Source: Rhizobiales bacterium 64-17
GTDB lineage: Bacteria; Pseudomonadota; Alphaproteobacteria; Rhizobiales; Xanthobacteraceae
Direction of reading: 5' to 3'
DNA length: 64,000 bases
Assembly (NCBI GenBank): GCA_001899285.1
Contig: MKWA01000004.1
Location: forward strand, 1-64,000
Shown here: positions 19,911-27,901 of the stretch, piece by piece
How the letters are laid out: every line of letters begins with the position of its first letter
How positions within the stretch are numbered: the stretch's first letter is position 1
Program-made: the position numbers and the translations under genes
The notes under the pieces: model-generated
What the model was told of the DNA's origin: nothing
The model's input: the letters and a program-made list of their open reading frames with translations, nothing else
Databases searched by the model: none

Positions 19911-21109
19911 CCCCCATGACCGCATCCGATCGCCCGATCCGTCTCGGTGTCGCCGGCCTCGGCCGCGCTTTCACGCTGATGCTGCCGACGCTGATCGCCG
20001 ACAAACGCATCCGGCTCGCGGCCGCGACCGATTCCCGGCCGGAAGCGCGCGCGCGTTTTACCGCCGATTTCAGCGCGCCTGTTTACGAGAGCGTCGAGGC
20101 GCTGTGCGCCGACCCCGATCTCGATGCGATCTATGTGGCGACGCCGCACCAGCTTCATGCTGCGCATGTCTGCGCCGCCACCGACCATGGCAAGCATGTG
20201 CTGGTCGAGAAGCCGATGGCGGTCAGCATCGCCGACTGCACGGCGATGATCGATGCCGCGCGTCGCAACAACGTGCATATCGTCGTCGGGCATAGCCACA
20301 GTTTCAATGCGCCGGTCCTTCAGGCGCGCGCATTGATCGCCAGCGGTGCTTACGGCGCGGTGCGGATGATGACCGCTCTCAATTACACCGATTACATGTA
20401 TCGCCCGCGCCGGCCGGAGGAGATGGACACGGCACAGGGCGGCGGCGTGGTGTTCAGCCAGGGCGCGCATCAGATCGACATCGTGCGGCTGCTCGGCGGC
20501 GGGATGGTGGAGAGCGTGCGCGCGGCGACCGGCTCATGGGATCCGGCGCGGCCGACCGAGGGCGCCTATGCCGCGCTGCTGTCGTTTGCCGGCGGCACCT
20601 TCGCCACCGCCAGCTACGAAGGCTACGGCCGGTTCGACACCGACGAATTCATGGACTGGATCGGCGAGATGGGCACGCCGAAGGACCGCAGCCGTCACGG
20701 CGCGGCGCGGCGTGCGCTCGCCGGCGCAGACGCCACGCGGGAGGCGGAGCTGAAAGCCGCGCGCAACTACGGCGGGTCCGGCTATGCCGGTCTGCCCGCG
20801 CCGGCCGCGAACCGCGTCCATCAGCATTTCGGCGTGATGGTGATTTCCTGCGACCGCGCCGATCTGCGGCTCACGCCGCTGGGCGTGATGATCTATGGCG
20901 ACGACGCGCCGCGGCTCGAACCCATGGCGGTGCCTGACATTCCACGCGCCGAGGTAATCGACGAACTGCATGCGGCGGTGATCGACGGCAAACCGCCGCT
21001 GCACGACGGCGCCTGGGCGCGCGCAACGCTGGAAGTCTGTCTCGCCATTCTCCAGTCCGCGCGCGAGAAGCGCGACGTCACCCTCGTGCACCAAACCGCA
21101 GCGCCGTGA
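19907..21109 (+). CDS. Gfo/Idh/MocA-family NAD(P)-dependent oxidoreductase
   Basis: This 400-aa protein has an N-terminal Rossmann fold (RLGVAGLGRA), DAIYVATPHQLHAAH and the active-site EKPMAVS block, followed by the C-terminal substrate domain. In phthalate pathways a member of this family oxidises the cis-dihydrodiol made by the dioxygenase, which suits its position right after the reductase. It starts at a GTG overlapping the previous stop, or at the ATG at 19916. Confidence 0.82.
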   Translation: MTPMTASDRPIRLGVAGLGRAFTLMLPTLIADKRIRLAAATDSRPEARARFTADFSAPVYESVEALCADPDLDAIYVATPHQLHAAHVCAATDHGKHVLVEKPMAVSIADCTAMIDAARRNNVHIVVGHSHSFNAPVLQARALIASGAYGAVRMMTALNYTDYMYRPRRPEEMDTAQGGGVVFSQGAHQIDIVRLLGGGMVESVRAATGSWDPARPTEGAYAALLSFAGGTFATASYEGYGRFDTDEFMDWIGEMGTPKDRSRHGAARRALAGADATREAELKAARNYGGSGYAGLPAPAANRVHQHFGVMVISCDRADLRLTPLGVMIYGDDAPRLEPMAVPDIPRAEVIDELHAAVIDGKPPLHDGAWARATLEVCLAILQSAREKRDVTLVHQTAAP

Positions 21110-21750
21110 GCATCATGGCAACGACGCCTCGCAAGACCCGCAAGCCTGCCGCACGCAAAGCGGACAAGGCTGACGACACGCAGGCGATCCTGCGCCACTG
21201 GCGCGAAGCGGTGCCGAACGACCGCCTCGCACATCTGGTCAAGGACGCGACCCGTGCCCTGCTGCGGGCGTTACAGATGCGGCTCAACGAGCAAGGCGTC
21301 TCGCTCGGGCACTGGACGTTCCTGCGCGTGCTCTGGGAGCAGGACGGCCTGACACAGCGCGAATTGAGCGCGCGCGTCGGCGTGATGGAGCCGACCACCT
21401 TCTCGGCGCTGCAGGCGATGGAGCGGCTCGGCTACGTCACGCGCCGGCACATGGCCGACGACCGCAAGAAGATGTTCGTGTTCCTCACGCCGCTCGGGCG
21501 GCAGTTGAAACACCGGCTGGTGCCGCTGGCCGAAGACGTCAACGAGATCGCAGCGCGCGGTATTCGTGCCGCCGACATCGCCACGACACGCCGGACCTTG
21601 CTGACGATCCTCGAAAACCTGGCACTGGACGAGGCCGGATCGGGCGGACGGATTCCATCCACCCGCGAGATTGCGCGCCGCCACGCCGGCGAAGGGCGCC
21701 GCACCCGCCGGACGCCACGGGCCGGACGCCGCGAGCCGGTTTCCGCCTGA
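21106..21750 (+). CDS. MarR-family transcriptional regulator
   Basis: This 214-aa regulator carries a winged helix-turn-helix. VSLGHWTFLRVLWEQDGLTQRELSARVGVMEPTTFSALQAMERLGYVTR gives the helices, and ADDRKKMFVFLTPLG the wing. Basic low-complexity tails flank the domain at both ends. It overlaps the preceding oxidoreductase stop (GTGA) and is probably the local regulator of the oxygenase cluster, responding to an aromatic ligand. The operator is expected in 18777-18947, but I found no clear palindrome there. Confidence 0.85.
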   Translation: MSIMATTPRKTRKPAARKADKADDTQAILRHWREAVPNDRLAHLVKDATRALLRALQMRLNEQGVSLGHWTFLRVLWEQDGLTQRELSARVGVMEPTTFSALQAMERLGYVTRRHMADDRKKMFVFLTPLGRQLKHRLVPLAEDVNEIAARGIRAADIATTRRTLLTILENLALDEAGSGGRIPSTREIARRHAGEGRRTRRTPRAGRREPVSA

Positions 21751-21854
21751 ACGTCACATCAGCCTTGTTTTCGCCACTCTTGCTTTCATCTTGCCGGCCA
21801 ATAGATTGCAATCTTGAATGATCGGGGCGGTCGCATTGCCCCCGGAGATATCTC

Positions 21855-22217
21855 ATGCGCCTACCCGTGCTCGCTGCCCTCGCCCTCGCTGCCACCACCG
21901 CTCTCGGCTTCTCGGCCGCGCCGGCGAAAGCCGACTGGTTCGACTGGTGGTATACGCCGCGTTATGAGGGCCCGTGGTGTCTGGTTGCCAACATGGGCGC
22001 CGCCAATGTGGTAAGCGACTGCCAGTTCCGAACCTTCGACGCCTGCCGGCGGGCGTCGCTGACGGGCAATCGTGGCTTCTGCAACCAGAACCCGCGCTAT
22101 GTCGGCGAAGCCCCCGCCGCCACGCCGCGCCCCGCGCAAGCACAAGCGCCGCCACTGACCGCAGGCGAATGCGCATTTACAAGATCTGCACGGCTGCGGA
22201 ATGGGACGCCGCCGTAA
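21855..22217 (+). CDS. DUF3551 small exported protein
   Basis: A 120-aa protein with a signal peptide (MRLPVLAALALAATTALGFSAAPAKA) and a cysteine-containing core (GPWCLVANMG, DCQFRTFDACRRAS, GFCNQNPRY). This matches DUF3551, small periplasmic proteins expanded in Bradyrhizobiaceae; their function is unknown. The C-terminal 16 codons overlap the start of the next gene in another frame. Confidence 0.8.
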   Translation: MRLPVLAALALAATTALGFSAAPAKADWFDWWYTPRYEGPWCLVANMGAANVVSDCQFRTFDACRRASLTGNRGFCNQNPRYVGEAPAATPRPAQAQAPPLTAGECAFTRSARLRNGTPP

Positions 22218-22513
22218 GGGACGGCGCCTATCGCGGCTCCGCCGTCGATCGTCGCGACGGATTCATTCATTTCTCGACGGCCGCGCAGGTGCGCGACACC
22301 GCTGCAAAGCATTTTGCCGGGTTGTCCGACCTTGTGTTGATCGGCATTGATGACACGCGCCTCGGTACTGAATTGCGCTGGGAGCCGTCACGCGGCGGCG
22401 CGCTGTTTCCGCATCTCTATGCGCCGCTGCCGGTCGAGGTGGCGACGAGCGTCACCCCGCTGCCGCTCGGGAATGACGGGCGTCACCGCTTTCCGGACTG
22501 GCTTGATCAGTAG
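22169..22513 (+). CDS. DUF952 domain-containing protein
   Basis: A 114-aa cytosolic protein. RIYKICTAAEWDAA, then DGFIHFSTAAQVRDTAAKHF and a terminal LFPHLYAPLPVEVA, are the DUF952 hallmarks. Function is unknown; the fold resembles ADP-ribosyltransferase-like proteins. The family methionine is the ATG at 22169, not the longer ORF start at 21974. It overlaps the DUF3551 gene by 49 bases. Confidence 0.82.
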   Translation: MRIYKICTAAEWDAAVRDGAYRGSAVDRRDGFIHFSTAAQVRDTAAKHFAGLSDLVLIGIDDTRLGTELRWEPSRGGALFPHLYAPLPVEVATSVTPLPLGNDGRHRFPDWLDQ

Positions 22514-23868
22514 CGGTCGATCTCGCGACGAACCTTGTCGAGCACCGCGTGCGGCGCACGCACGAATTCAGAACGACTGAGCGCCGCGCCGTCGCCTGGA
22601 CGGGTCGTCGCCACCATCCCGATCTTGGTGACGGTGAGGTTCTCGTGCACCGGATCGCAGCGGTCCGCCTTCACGCCGGGAATGACCATGAGGTCCTCAT
22701 CGCCGCGAAAGCGCGCGGCGAGCGACCATTCCACATCGCGCGGATTTTCCGGATCGACGTCATCCTCAACCACGGTGACAAGCTTCAGCAGATTGACCTC
22801 GCCCATCGCCAGCAGGATCGCGCGCTTGCCTTCGCCCAGCTTTGGCTGGTGCATGGAAATGACCGCATGCAGCCGGCCCATGCCACCCTCGGTGATGACG
22901 ACGCGGCGCACCGCCGGGATCATTCGCTGCAACGTTTTCTGCAATGTCGCGCCGATGGCGATGGCGCCGAGCAGGCAATGCTCGCTGGCATAGCCCGGCA
23001 GGATCGTCTGGAAGATCGCATCCTTGCGGTGCGTGACGCAGCGAATCTCGCCGCCAATGCCGGGGCCGTAATTCACATAGAAGCCGTGAAATTCCGAGAC
23101 CGGGCCTTCGTCGATCAGCGCATCGGGATCGAGCGTGCCTTCCAGCACGATCTCGGCATCGGCCGGCACATCGAGATCGACGGTCTTGCAGCGCGCAAGC
23201 CGCAACGGCGCGCCGAGCAGCCCGCCGATATTGTCGTATTCGTCGTCGCCAAGCCCGAGATAAAGCTGCGAGCCGAGCAGCACCGCCGTGTGATTGCCGA
23301 TCGCTACCGCGATCTCCAGCGTGCGGCCGAGCGCCTTCGCTTTCTCCGCCAGCAGATTGAGATGATGATTCTTGGCGATGCCGGCCATGATCCGCCCATC
23401 GCCTTCCAGCCGCAGCCGGGCAATGGAGATGTTGCGCCGGCCCGTCTCCGGGTCTTTCGCAACGATCACACCGGCGGTGATATAGGGCGCGGTTTCACGC
23501 TCGAACCAGGTCGGCACCGGCAGCAGCCGCGCCAGATCGATGGCACGATCATGCACCACCTCCTGCACCGGCGCGTCGCCCACCAGCACCGGCTTCACCG
23601 GCGCCGTGAGCGCTTTCTGCAACAACGCATCGAGCCCATCACGGGGGACATCCAGCGCCTCGGCAAAGCGGGCGCGGGTCGAAAGGACATTGCCAACCAC
23701 CGGCATCGTTGCGCCGGTGACGTTCTCGAACAGCAGCGCCGGGCCGCGATCGCGCAACGCCAGCACCGCGCCGAGTTCGAAGCGCGGATCGACCGGCCGC
23801 GTGACGCGATGCAGCGCACCGTTGCGGTCGAGACTGGCGAGAAAGCCGCGCATGCTCTGGTCGGTCAT
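22507..23868 (-). CDS. UbiD-family prenylated-FMN-dependent decarboxylase
   Basis: UbiD enzymes add or remove CO2 on alpha,beta-unsaturated or aromatic acids using prenylated FMN supplied by UbiX (not seen here). This 453-aa protein shows the cofactor/metal region (NISIARLRLEGDGRIMAGI...HHLNLL), the conserved EFHGFYVNYGPGIGGE segment and the C-terminal block around HENLTVTKIGMVA. The start at 23868 (MTDQSMRGFLASLD) fits the family. It is the last gene of the operon that begins with livK, 16 nt after the urocanase-like gene. Its substrate may therefore be an unsaturated acid such as a urocanate analogue rather than a ubiquinone precursor. Confidence 0.85.
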   Translation of the reverse strand: MTDQSMRGFLASLDRNGALHRVTRPVDPRFELGAVLALRDRGPALLFENVTGATMPVVGNVLSTRARFAEALDVPRDGLDALLQKALTAPVKPVLVGDAPVQEVVHDRAIDLARLLPVPTWFERETAPYITAGVIVAKDPETGRRNISIARLRLEGDGRIMAGIAKNHHLNLLAEKAKALGRTLEIAVAIGNHTAVLLGSQLYLGLGDDEYDNIGGLLGAPLRLARCKTVDLDVPADAEIVLEGTLDPDALIDEGPVSEFHGFYVNYGPGIGGEIRCVTHRKDAIFQTILPGYASEHCLLGAIAIGATLQKTLQRMIPAVRRVVITEGGMGRLHAVISMHQPKLGEGKRAILLAMGEVNLLKLVTVVEDDVDPENPRDVEWSLAARFRGDEDLMVIPGVKADRCDPVHENLTVTKIGMVATTRPGDGAALSRSEFVRAPHAVLDKVRREIDRY

Positions 23869-23884
23869 CGGCGATCCCGTCCCC

Positions 23885-25531
23885 TTACGACGGCAAGCGG
23901 AAGTGATTGATCTTCTTTTGCCGCGCTTCGTCCAGCGCGTCCTCGTATCCGGCATCGGCATAGCGCATCACGCCGGTCGAGGTGTCGTTGGTGAGCGACA
24001 GCGACAACCGCTCGTCGGCGGCGTCCGAACCATCCGCCACCAGCGTGACGCCGGCGCTGGTCATATAGCCGGAATAGCCGCCGCCGCCGGAATGGATCGC
24101 CACCAGATCGGCCTGCGAGGCGCAATGCACCATGGCATTGAGCAGCGGCCAGTCGGCGATGGCGTCGGAGCCGTCGCGCATGTTTTCCGTCATGATGTTG
24201 GGGTGCGCCATCGCCCCCGCGTCGAGATGATCGCGGGTGAACGCAATCGGGCCGGTCAATTTTCCGGCGCGTACCATATCGTTGACCGCGAGCGCCAGAT
24301 CGGTGCGCTCGCCATGGCCGAGCCAGGCGATGCGCGCCGGCAACCCCTCGAACGGCACATGCTGGCGCGCCAGCCTGATCCAGTTGGAGACGATCTGGTT
24401 GTGGCCGAATTTCTCCAGCACGATGTCGTCGATCTTGCGGATGTCCTCGGGATCGTTGGACAGCGCGATCCAGCGGAACGGGCCGATGGCGCGCGCGAAC
24501 AGCGGCCGCAGGAACGCTTCCGTGAAAATCGGAATATCGAAGGCGTCTGCGACGCCGCCGTTCTTCGCCTGGGTGCGGATCAGATTGCCGTTGTCGAACA
24601 CCACCGCGCCCTTTTTCTGGAACTCCAGCATGGCGGTGACGTGGCGGACGATCGAGCGGGTCGACTCGTCCATCAGCACTTTCGGATCACCCTTGCGCAT
24701 CTCGCGCACCTCGGCGGGCGAGCGGCCGGACGGGATATAGCCATAGACGAGATCGTGCGCCGAGGTCTGGTCAGTGACCACATCGGGCACGAGGCCGCGC
24801 CGCGCGATCTCCGGATAGATGTCGGCGGCATTGGCGCAGAGGCCGACCGACAGCGGCTGCTTGTCCGCCTGCGCCTTGCGGATCATCGCCAGCGCCTCAT
24901 CGAGCGACGACGCTTTCACATCGAGGAAGCCGATCGCCATCCGCTTGTCGATGCGCGCCTCATCGACATCGAGACAAAGGATGGCAGCCTTTGCCATCTT
25001 GCCGGCGAGCGGCTGCGCGCCGCCCATGCCGCCGAGCCCCGCCGTGAGCACGAAACGGCCGGCAAGATCGCCGCCGAAATGCCGCGCGGCGATCCGCATG
25101 AAGATTTCGTAGGTACCCTGAATGACGCCCTGCGAGCCGATATATTGCCAGTCGCCGGCGGTGAGCCCGCCCCAGCAGATCAGGTTCTTGTTCGCGAGGT
25201 CGTAGAAGTTCTCGGCTTTCGCCCACTGGCCGATCATGTTGCAGTTGGCCATGATGATGACCGGTGCTTTCGCGTGGGTGCGCAGCACGCCGATCGGCTT
25301 GCCCGACTGCACCAGCAGCGTTTCACCATCCTCGATGGTCTTCAGCGTCTCGACGATCTTGTCATGCGACGGCCAGTCGCGCGCCGCCTTGCCGAGCGCG
25401 GCATAAACGACGAGGTTGTCCGGGTCTTCGCCGACTGCGAGGACATTTTCCAGAAGACGCAGCAGTCCCTCCTGCCGCCAGCCGCGACACCGCAGCCGGC
25501 CACCGGAGGTGACGGGAAAATCGCGTTTCAT
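23885..25531 (-). CDS. Divergent urocanate hydratase family protein (candidate thiourocanate hydratase)
   Basis: This 548-aa protein aligns with HutU over its length: CRGWRQEGLLRLLENVLAVGE, APVIIMANCN, the NAD-binding GLGGMGGAQPLAGKMAK, TRDHLDAG, and NDTSTGVMRYADAGYE. HutU uses NAD+ as an electrophile to hydrate urocanate. Two normally conserved blocks differ: HHGGGVGMGYSQHSG reads IHSGGGGYSGYMTSAG, and SPNRETE reads HPNIMTE, losing the arginine I associate with carboxylate binding. No hutH, hutI or hutG lies nearby. The neighbours (S-methyl-thiohydantoin desulfurase-like, hydantoinase, carbamoylase) suggest a sulfur-containing urocanate analogue as substrate. Confidence 0.82.
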   Translation of the reverse strand: MKRDFPVTSGGRLRCRGWRQEGLLRLLENVLAVGEDPDNLVVYAALGKAARDWPSHDKIVETLKTIEDGETLLVQSGKPIGVLRTHAKAPVIIMANCNMIGQWAKAENFYDLANKNLICWGGLTAGDWQYIGSQGVIQGTYEIFMRIAARHFGGDLAGRFVLTAGLGGMGGAQPLAGKMAKAAILCLDVDEARIDKRMAIGFLDVKASSLDEALAMIRKAQADKQPLSVGLCANAADIYPEIARRGLVPDVVTDQTSAHDLVYGYIPSGRSPAEVREMRKGDPKVLMDESTRSIVRHVTAMLEFQKKGAVVFDNGNLIRTQAKNGGVADAFDIPIFTEAFLRPLFARAIGPFRWIALSNDPEDIRKIDDIVLEKFGHNQIVSNWIRLARQHVPFEGLPARIAWLGHGERTDLALAVNDMVRAGKLTGPIAFTRDHLDAGAMAHPNIMTENMRDGSDAIADWPLLNAMVHCASQADLVAIHSGGGGYSGYMTSAGVTLVADGSDAADERLSLSLTNDTSTGVMRYADAGYEDALDEARQKKINHFRLPS

Positions 25532-25541
25532 CGTCCCGCCC

Positions 25542-26630
25542 TCACCTCAGCGCGTAATCGGTCAGATTGATGCCGAGCGCCTTTTCCACGATCGGATAAA
25601 CCGACGGATCGGTGACGCTCGATGACAGCGGAATGTGGGCCTTGGCGATACGCAGCACCAGCACGTCATCGCCCTCGCGCAATTCGCCGACGCTCATCGG
25701 CACGCCATCGCGGTTCAGCGTCGTGATCACATCGGGGAAGCCGGACAGCCGCGCGCCCTGCGCGTCATCGACCGCCATATATTCGTTCATCACATGCAGC
25801 GTCACCGCCTTGGCGCCATCGCCGACACGGATGGTGCCGATGTCGAACGCCTCGTTGGTATAGGTCACGGCCTTCTTGGTGATCCTGCCCTGACCGATGA
25901 TCTCGCCCTTGGTCTCGCGGCAGATCGCGTCGATCACCGCCGCGCCGCCCTTCGGCTCGGCCTGCAAGATGGCTTCGCCGAGCGCCAGCGCGATGGAAAT
26001 GCCGCCAAGCGCGGCATGCTTCTTCACATAGGACGCGCGAACCGGATTGCGGCACGAGGCGATGAAGCCGCCCGACATGTCCGACGCCGTGCGCAGGATC
26101 GGCGATATCCTGCCGGTCGCGCCGCGCACGACGAGTTCGATATAGGCGTTCTTGCTGCGGTTGCCGCCGACCGCCGACTGGATCATCGGCTCCGGCGAGT
26201 TGGCGAGGCCGATCGAACCCATGTCACCTGTCGGATGCGCGCGGATATCGCCGACCGCATCGATCACCTTGGTGCCGAGGATTGCTGACGGCAGCCACGC
26301 ATTCATGGTGCTCGACTTGCCGTTCTGACCGATGATCAGCCCGTAGATCGGCGCCCCCAGTTCCTTTTGCACCAGGCGCACGGCGTTGACGTAATCGACG
26401 CCGAGCATCTGCCATTCGGTGGTGCTGGCCGGCGCACCGATTGCGGCGGCGGTCGCGATCCACGCATCGTCCGGCACGTCATCCATGGAGACGAGTTCGG
26501 GTTGACCGGCATTCACCGCCGCCGTTCCCAGCATGCGGCCATGGTCAGCCCATCCCCCACCGCCGGCCGCGAAGACCGAACCGCCCTTCACGGCACGTTC
26601 GACGTCGCGTGCGGTGAGAATCCGTCCCAT
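25542..26630 (-). CDS. DUF917 / S-methyl-thiohydantoin desulfurase-like protein
   Basis: A 362-aa protein of the DUF917 family, which Pfam names S-Me-THD. The N-terminal glycine-rich signature (VFAAGGGGWADHGR) and the NGKSS and HPTGDMGS segments are present. Related proteins are linked to desulfuration of thiohydantoins, including the thiohydantoin-propionate step in ergothioneine breakdown; this comes from recalled literature, not from the sequence. It is followed after 10 nt by the urocanase-like gene and preceded by the carbamoylase, so the predicted product would be a hydantoin for the next two enzymes. Confidence 0.78.
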   Translation of the reverse strand: MGRILTARDVERAVKGGSVFAAGGGGWADHGRMLGTAAVNAGQPELVSMDDVPDDAWIATAAAIGAPASTTEWQMLGVDYVNAVRLVQKELGAPIYGLIIGQNGKSSTMNAWLPSAILGTKVIDAVGDIRAHPTGDMGSIGLANSPEPMIQSAVGGNRSKNAYIELVVRGATGRISPILRTASDMSGGFIASCRNPVRASYVKKHAALGGISIALALGEAILQAEPKGGAAVIDAICRETKGEIIGQGRITKKAVTYTNEAFDIGTIRVGDGAKAVTLHVMNEYMAVDDAQGARLSGFPDVITTLNRDGVPMSVGELREGDDVLVLRIAKAHIPLSSSVTDPSVYPIVEKALGINLTDYALR

Positions 26631-26641
26631 GGTGTACTCCG

Positions 26642-27901
26642 TTAGCGATTGTGTCCGTCGAGCAGGCGGACAGCTTCATACAAAGTCGCGGCGCCGGCCG
26701 AGAGTTGCTCCGGCTCGGTCCATTCTTCCGGCGTGTGGCTCTTGCCGTCCTTGCACGGGATGAACAGCATTGCCGCCGGCGCGATGCGGGCGACGAACGC
26801 GGTGTCGTGTCCCGCGCCGGACGCGAGCGATGTCGTCGAATAGCCGAGCGTCGTCGCGCCACGGCCGAGCAGATCGCGCAGATGCGCGTCGCAGATCGTC
26901 GGCTTGGTGCTCGACAAAGTGGCGAAGCGCGGACGCTTCACATGCGCCGCTGTAGCGATACGGCTGCTTTCCCGATCGAGCGCAGCCGTAAATTCGACGG
27001 CGACCGCCGGGTCTTCGGCGCGGATATCGAGGATGAGCCGTGCCTCGCCCGGCACCACATTGGCGGCGTTCGGCTTGATGTCAACGACGCCGGTGGTGGC
27101 CACGAAATGCCCCTGCCCGCGTTCGGTGAATGCCCGCGCCTGTTCGGCGACGAACAGGATCAGTTGCGCGGCCGCGAGGCTCGCGTCCTGCCGGTCCTGC
27201 ATCTGCGTGGTGCCGGCGTGATCGGCCGCGCCCTTGAACACCACCTCAATGCGGGTGATGCCGACGATCGCCGTCACCAGACCGAGGTCGATCTTGTTGT
27301 TCTGCAGCACCCGGCCCTGCTCGATATGCAGTTCGAGGAAGCCGGCGATACCCGGATGGCGCGCGTCGTTGAGCCGGCCCGGATCGCCGCCGACACGACG
27401 GATCGCATCGTCGAGCCGCTCGCCCGCCGGATTGGTATAGGCCAGCATCTTATCGTCGAGCACGCCGGCCATGGCGCGGCTGCCGACGCAGGAAATGCCG
27501 TATTCGCTCGGCTCCTCGGCCAGGAAATCGACGATCTCGATCGGATGGCGCGGCACATAGCCAGCCTCGCGCATGGCGCGTACCACTTCGAGCGCGGTGA
27601 TGATGCCGGCCGGGCCATCGAACCGGCCGCCCGACGGCACCGTATCCGAATGCGAGCCGAGCATGATCGGCCGGGCGCCGGCCTCGCTCCCCTCCAGGCG
27701 ACCGATCATGTTCGCGGCGGTATCGAGCCGCACTTTCAAGCCCGCTTCCTCGAAGCGTTGGCGCAGCCAGGCGCGGCCATCGAGGAACAGCGGCGAGAAC
27801 GAGCGCCGGGTGTGGGGGTGCTCCGGGTCGGTGATGGCGGCGAGCGCCATCAGGTCGTCCCAGATCCGCTGCTGGTTGATCTTGAGAGGTGTCGTCGTCA
27901 T
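26642..27901 (-). CDS. M20-family amidase/carbamoylase (N-carbamoyl-L-amino acid hydrolase or allantoate amidohydrolase)
   Basis: This zinc amidohydrolase cleaves N-carbamoyl groups, releasing CO2, ammonia and an amino acid. Metal-site motifs are complete: GSHSDTVPSGGRFDGPAGI, EEPSEYG followed by GSRAM, LHIEQG, and SGAGHDTAF followed by CKDGKSHTPEEWT. Its length of 419 aa is typical. The start overlaps the hydantoinase stop as TGATG, so the pair is translationally coupled, giving ring opening followed by decarbamoylation. Within the operon N-carbamoylglutamate is a plausible substrate; allantoate is the main alternative. Confidence 0.88.
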   Translation of the reverse strand: MTTTPLKINQQRIWDDLMALAAITDPEHPHTRRSFSPLFLDGRAWLRQRFEEAGLKVRLDTAANMIGRLEGSEAGARPIMLGSHSDTVPSGGRFDGPAGIITALEVVRAMREAGYVPRHPIEIVDFLAEEPSEYGISCVGSRAMAGVLDDKMLAYTNPAGERLDDAIRRVGGDPGRLNDARHPGIAGFLELHIEQGRVLQNNKIDLGLVTAIVGITRIEVVFKGAADHAGTTQMQDRQDASLAAAQLILFVAEQARAFTERGQGHFVATTGVVDIKPNAANVVPGEARLILDIRAEDPAVAVEFTAALDRESSRIATAAHVKRPRFATLSSTKPTICDAHLRDLLGRGATTLGYSTTSLASGAGHDTAFVARIAPAAMLFIPCKDGKSHTPEEWTEPEQLSAGAATLYEAVRLLDGHNR

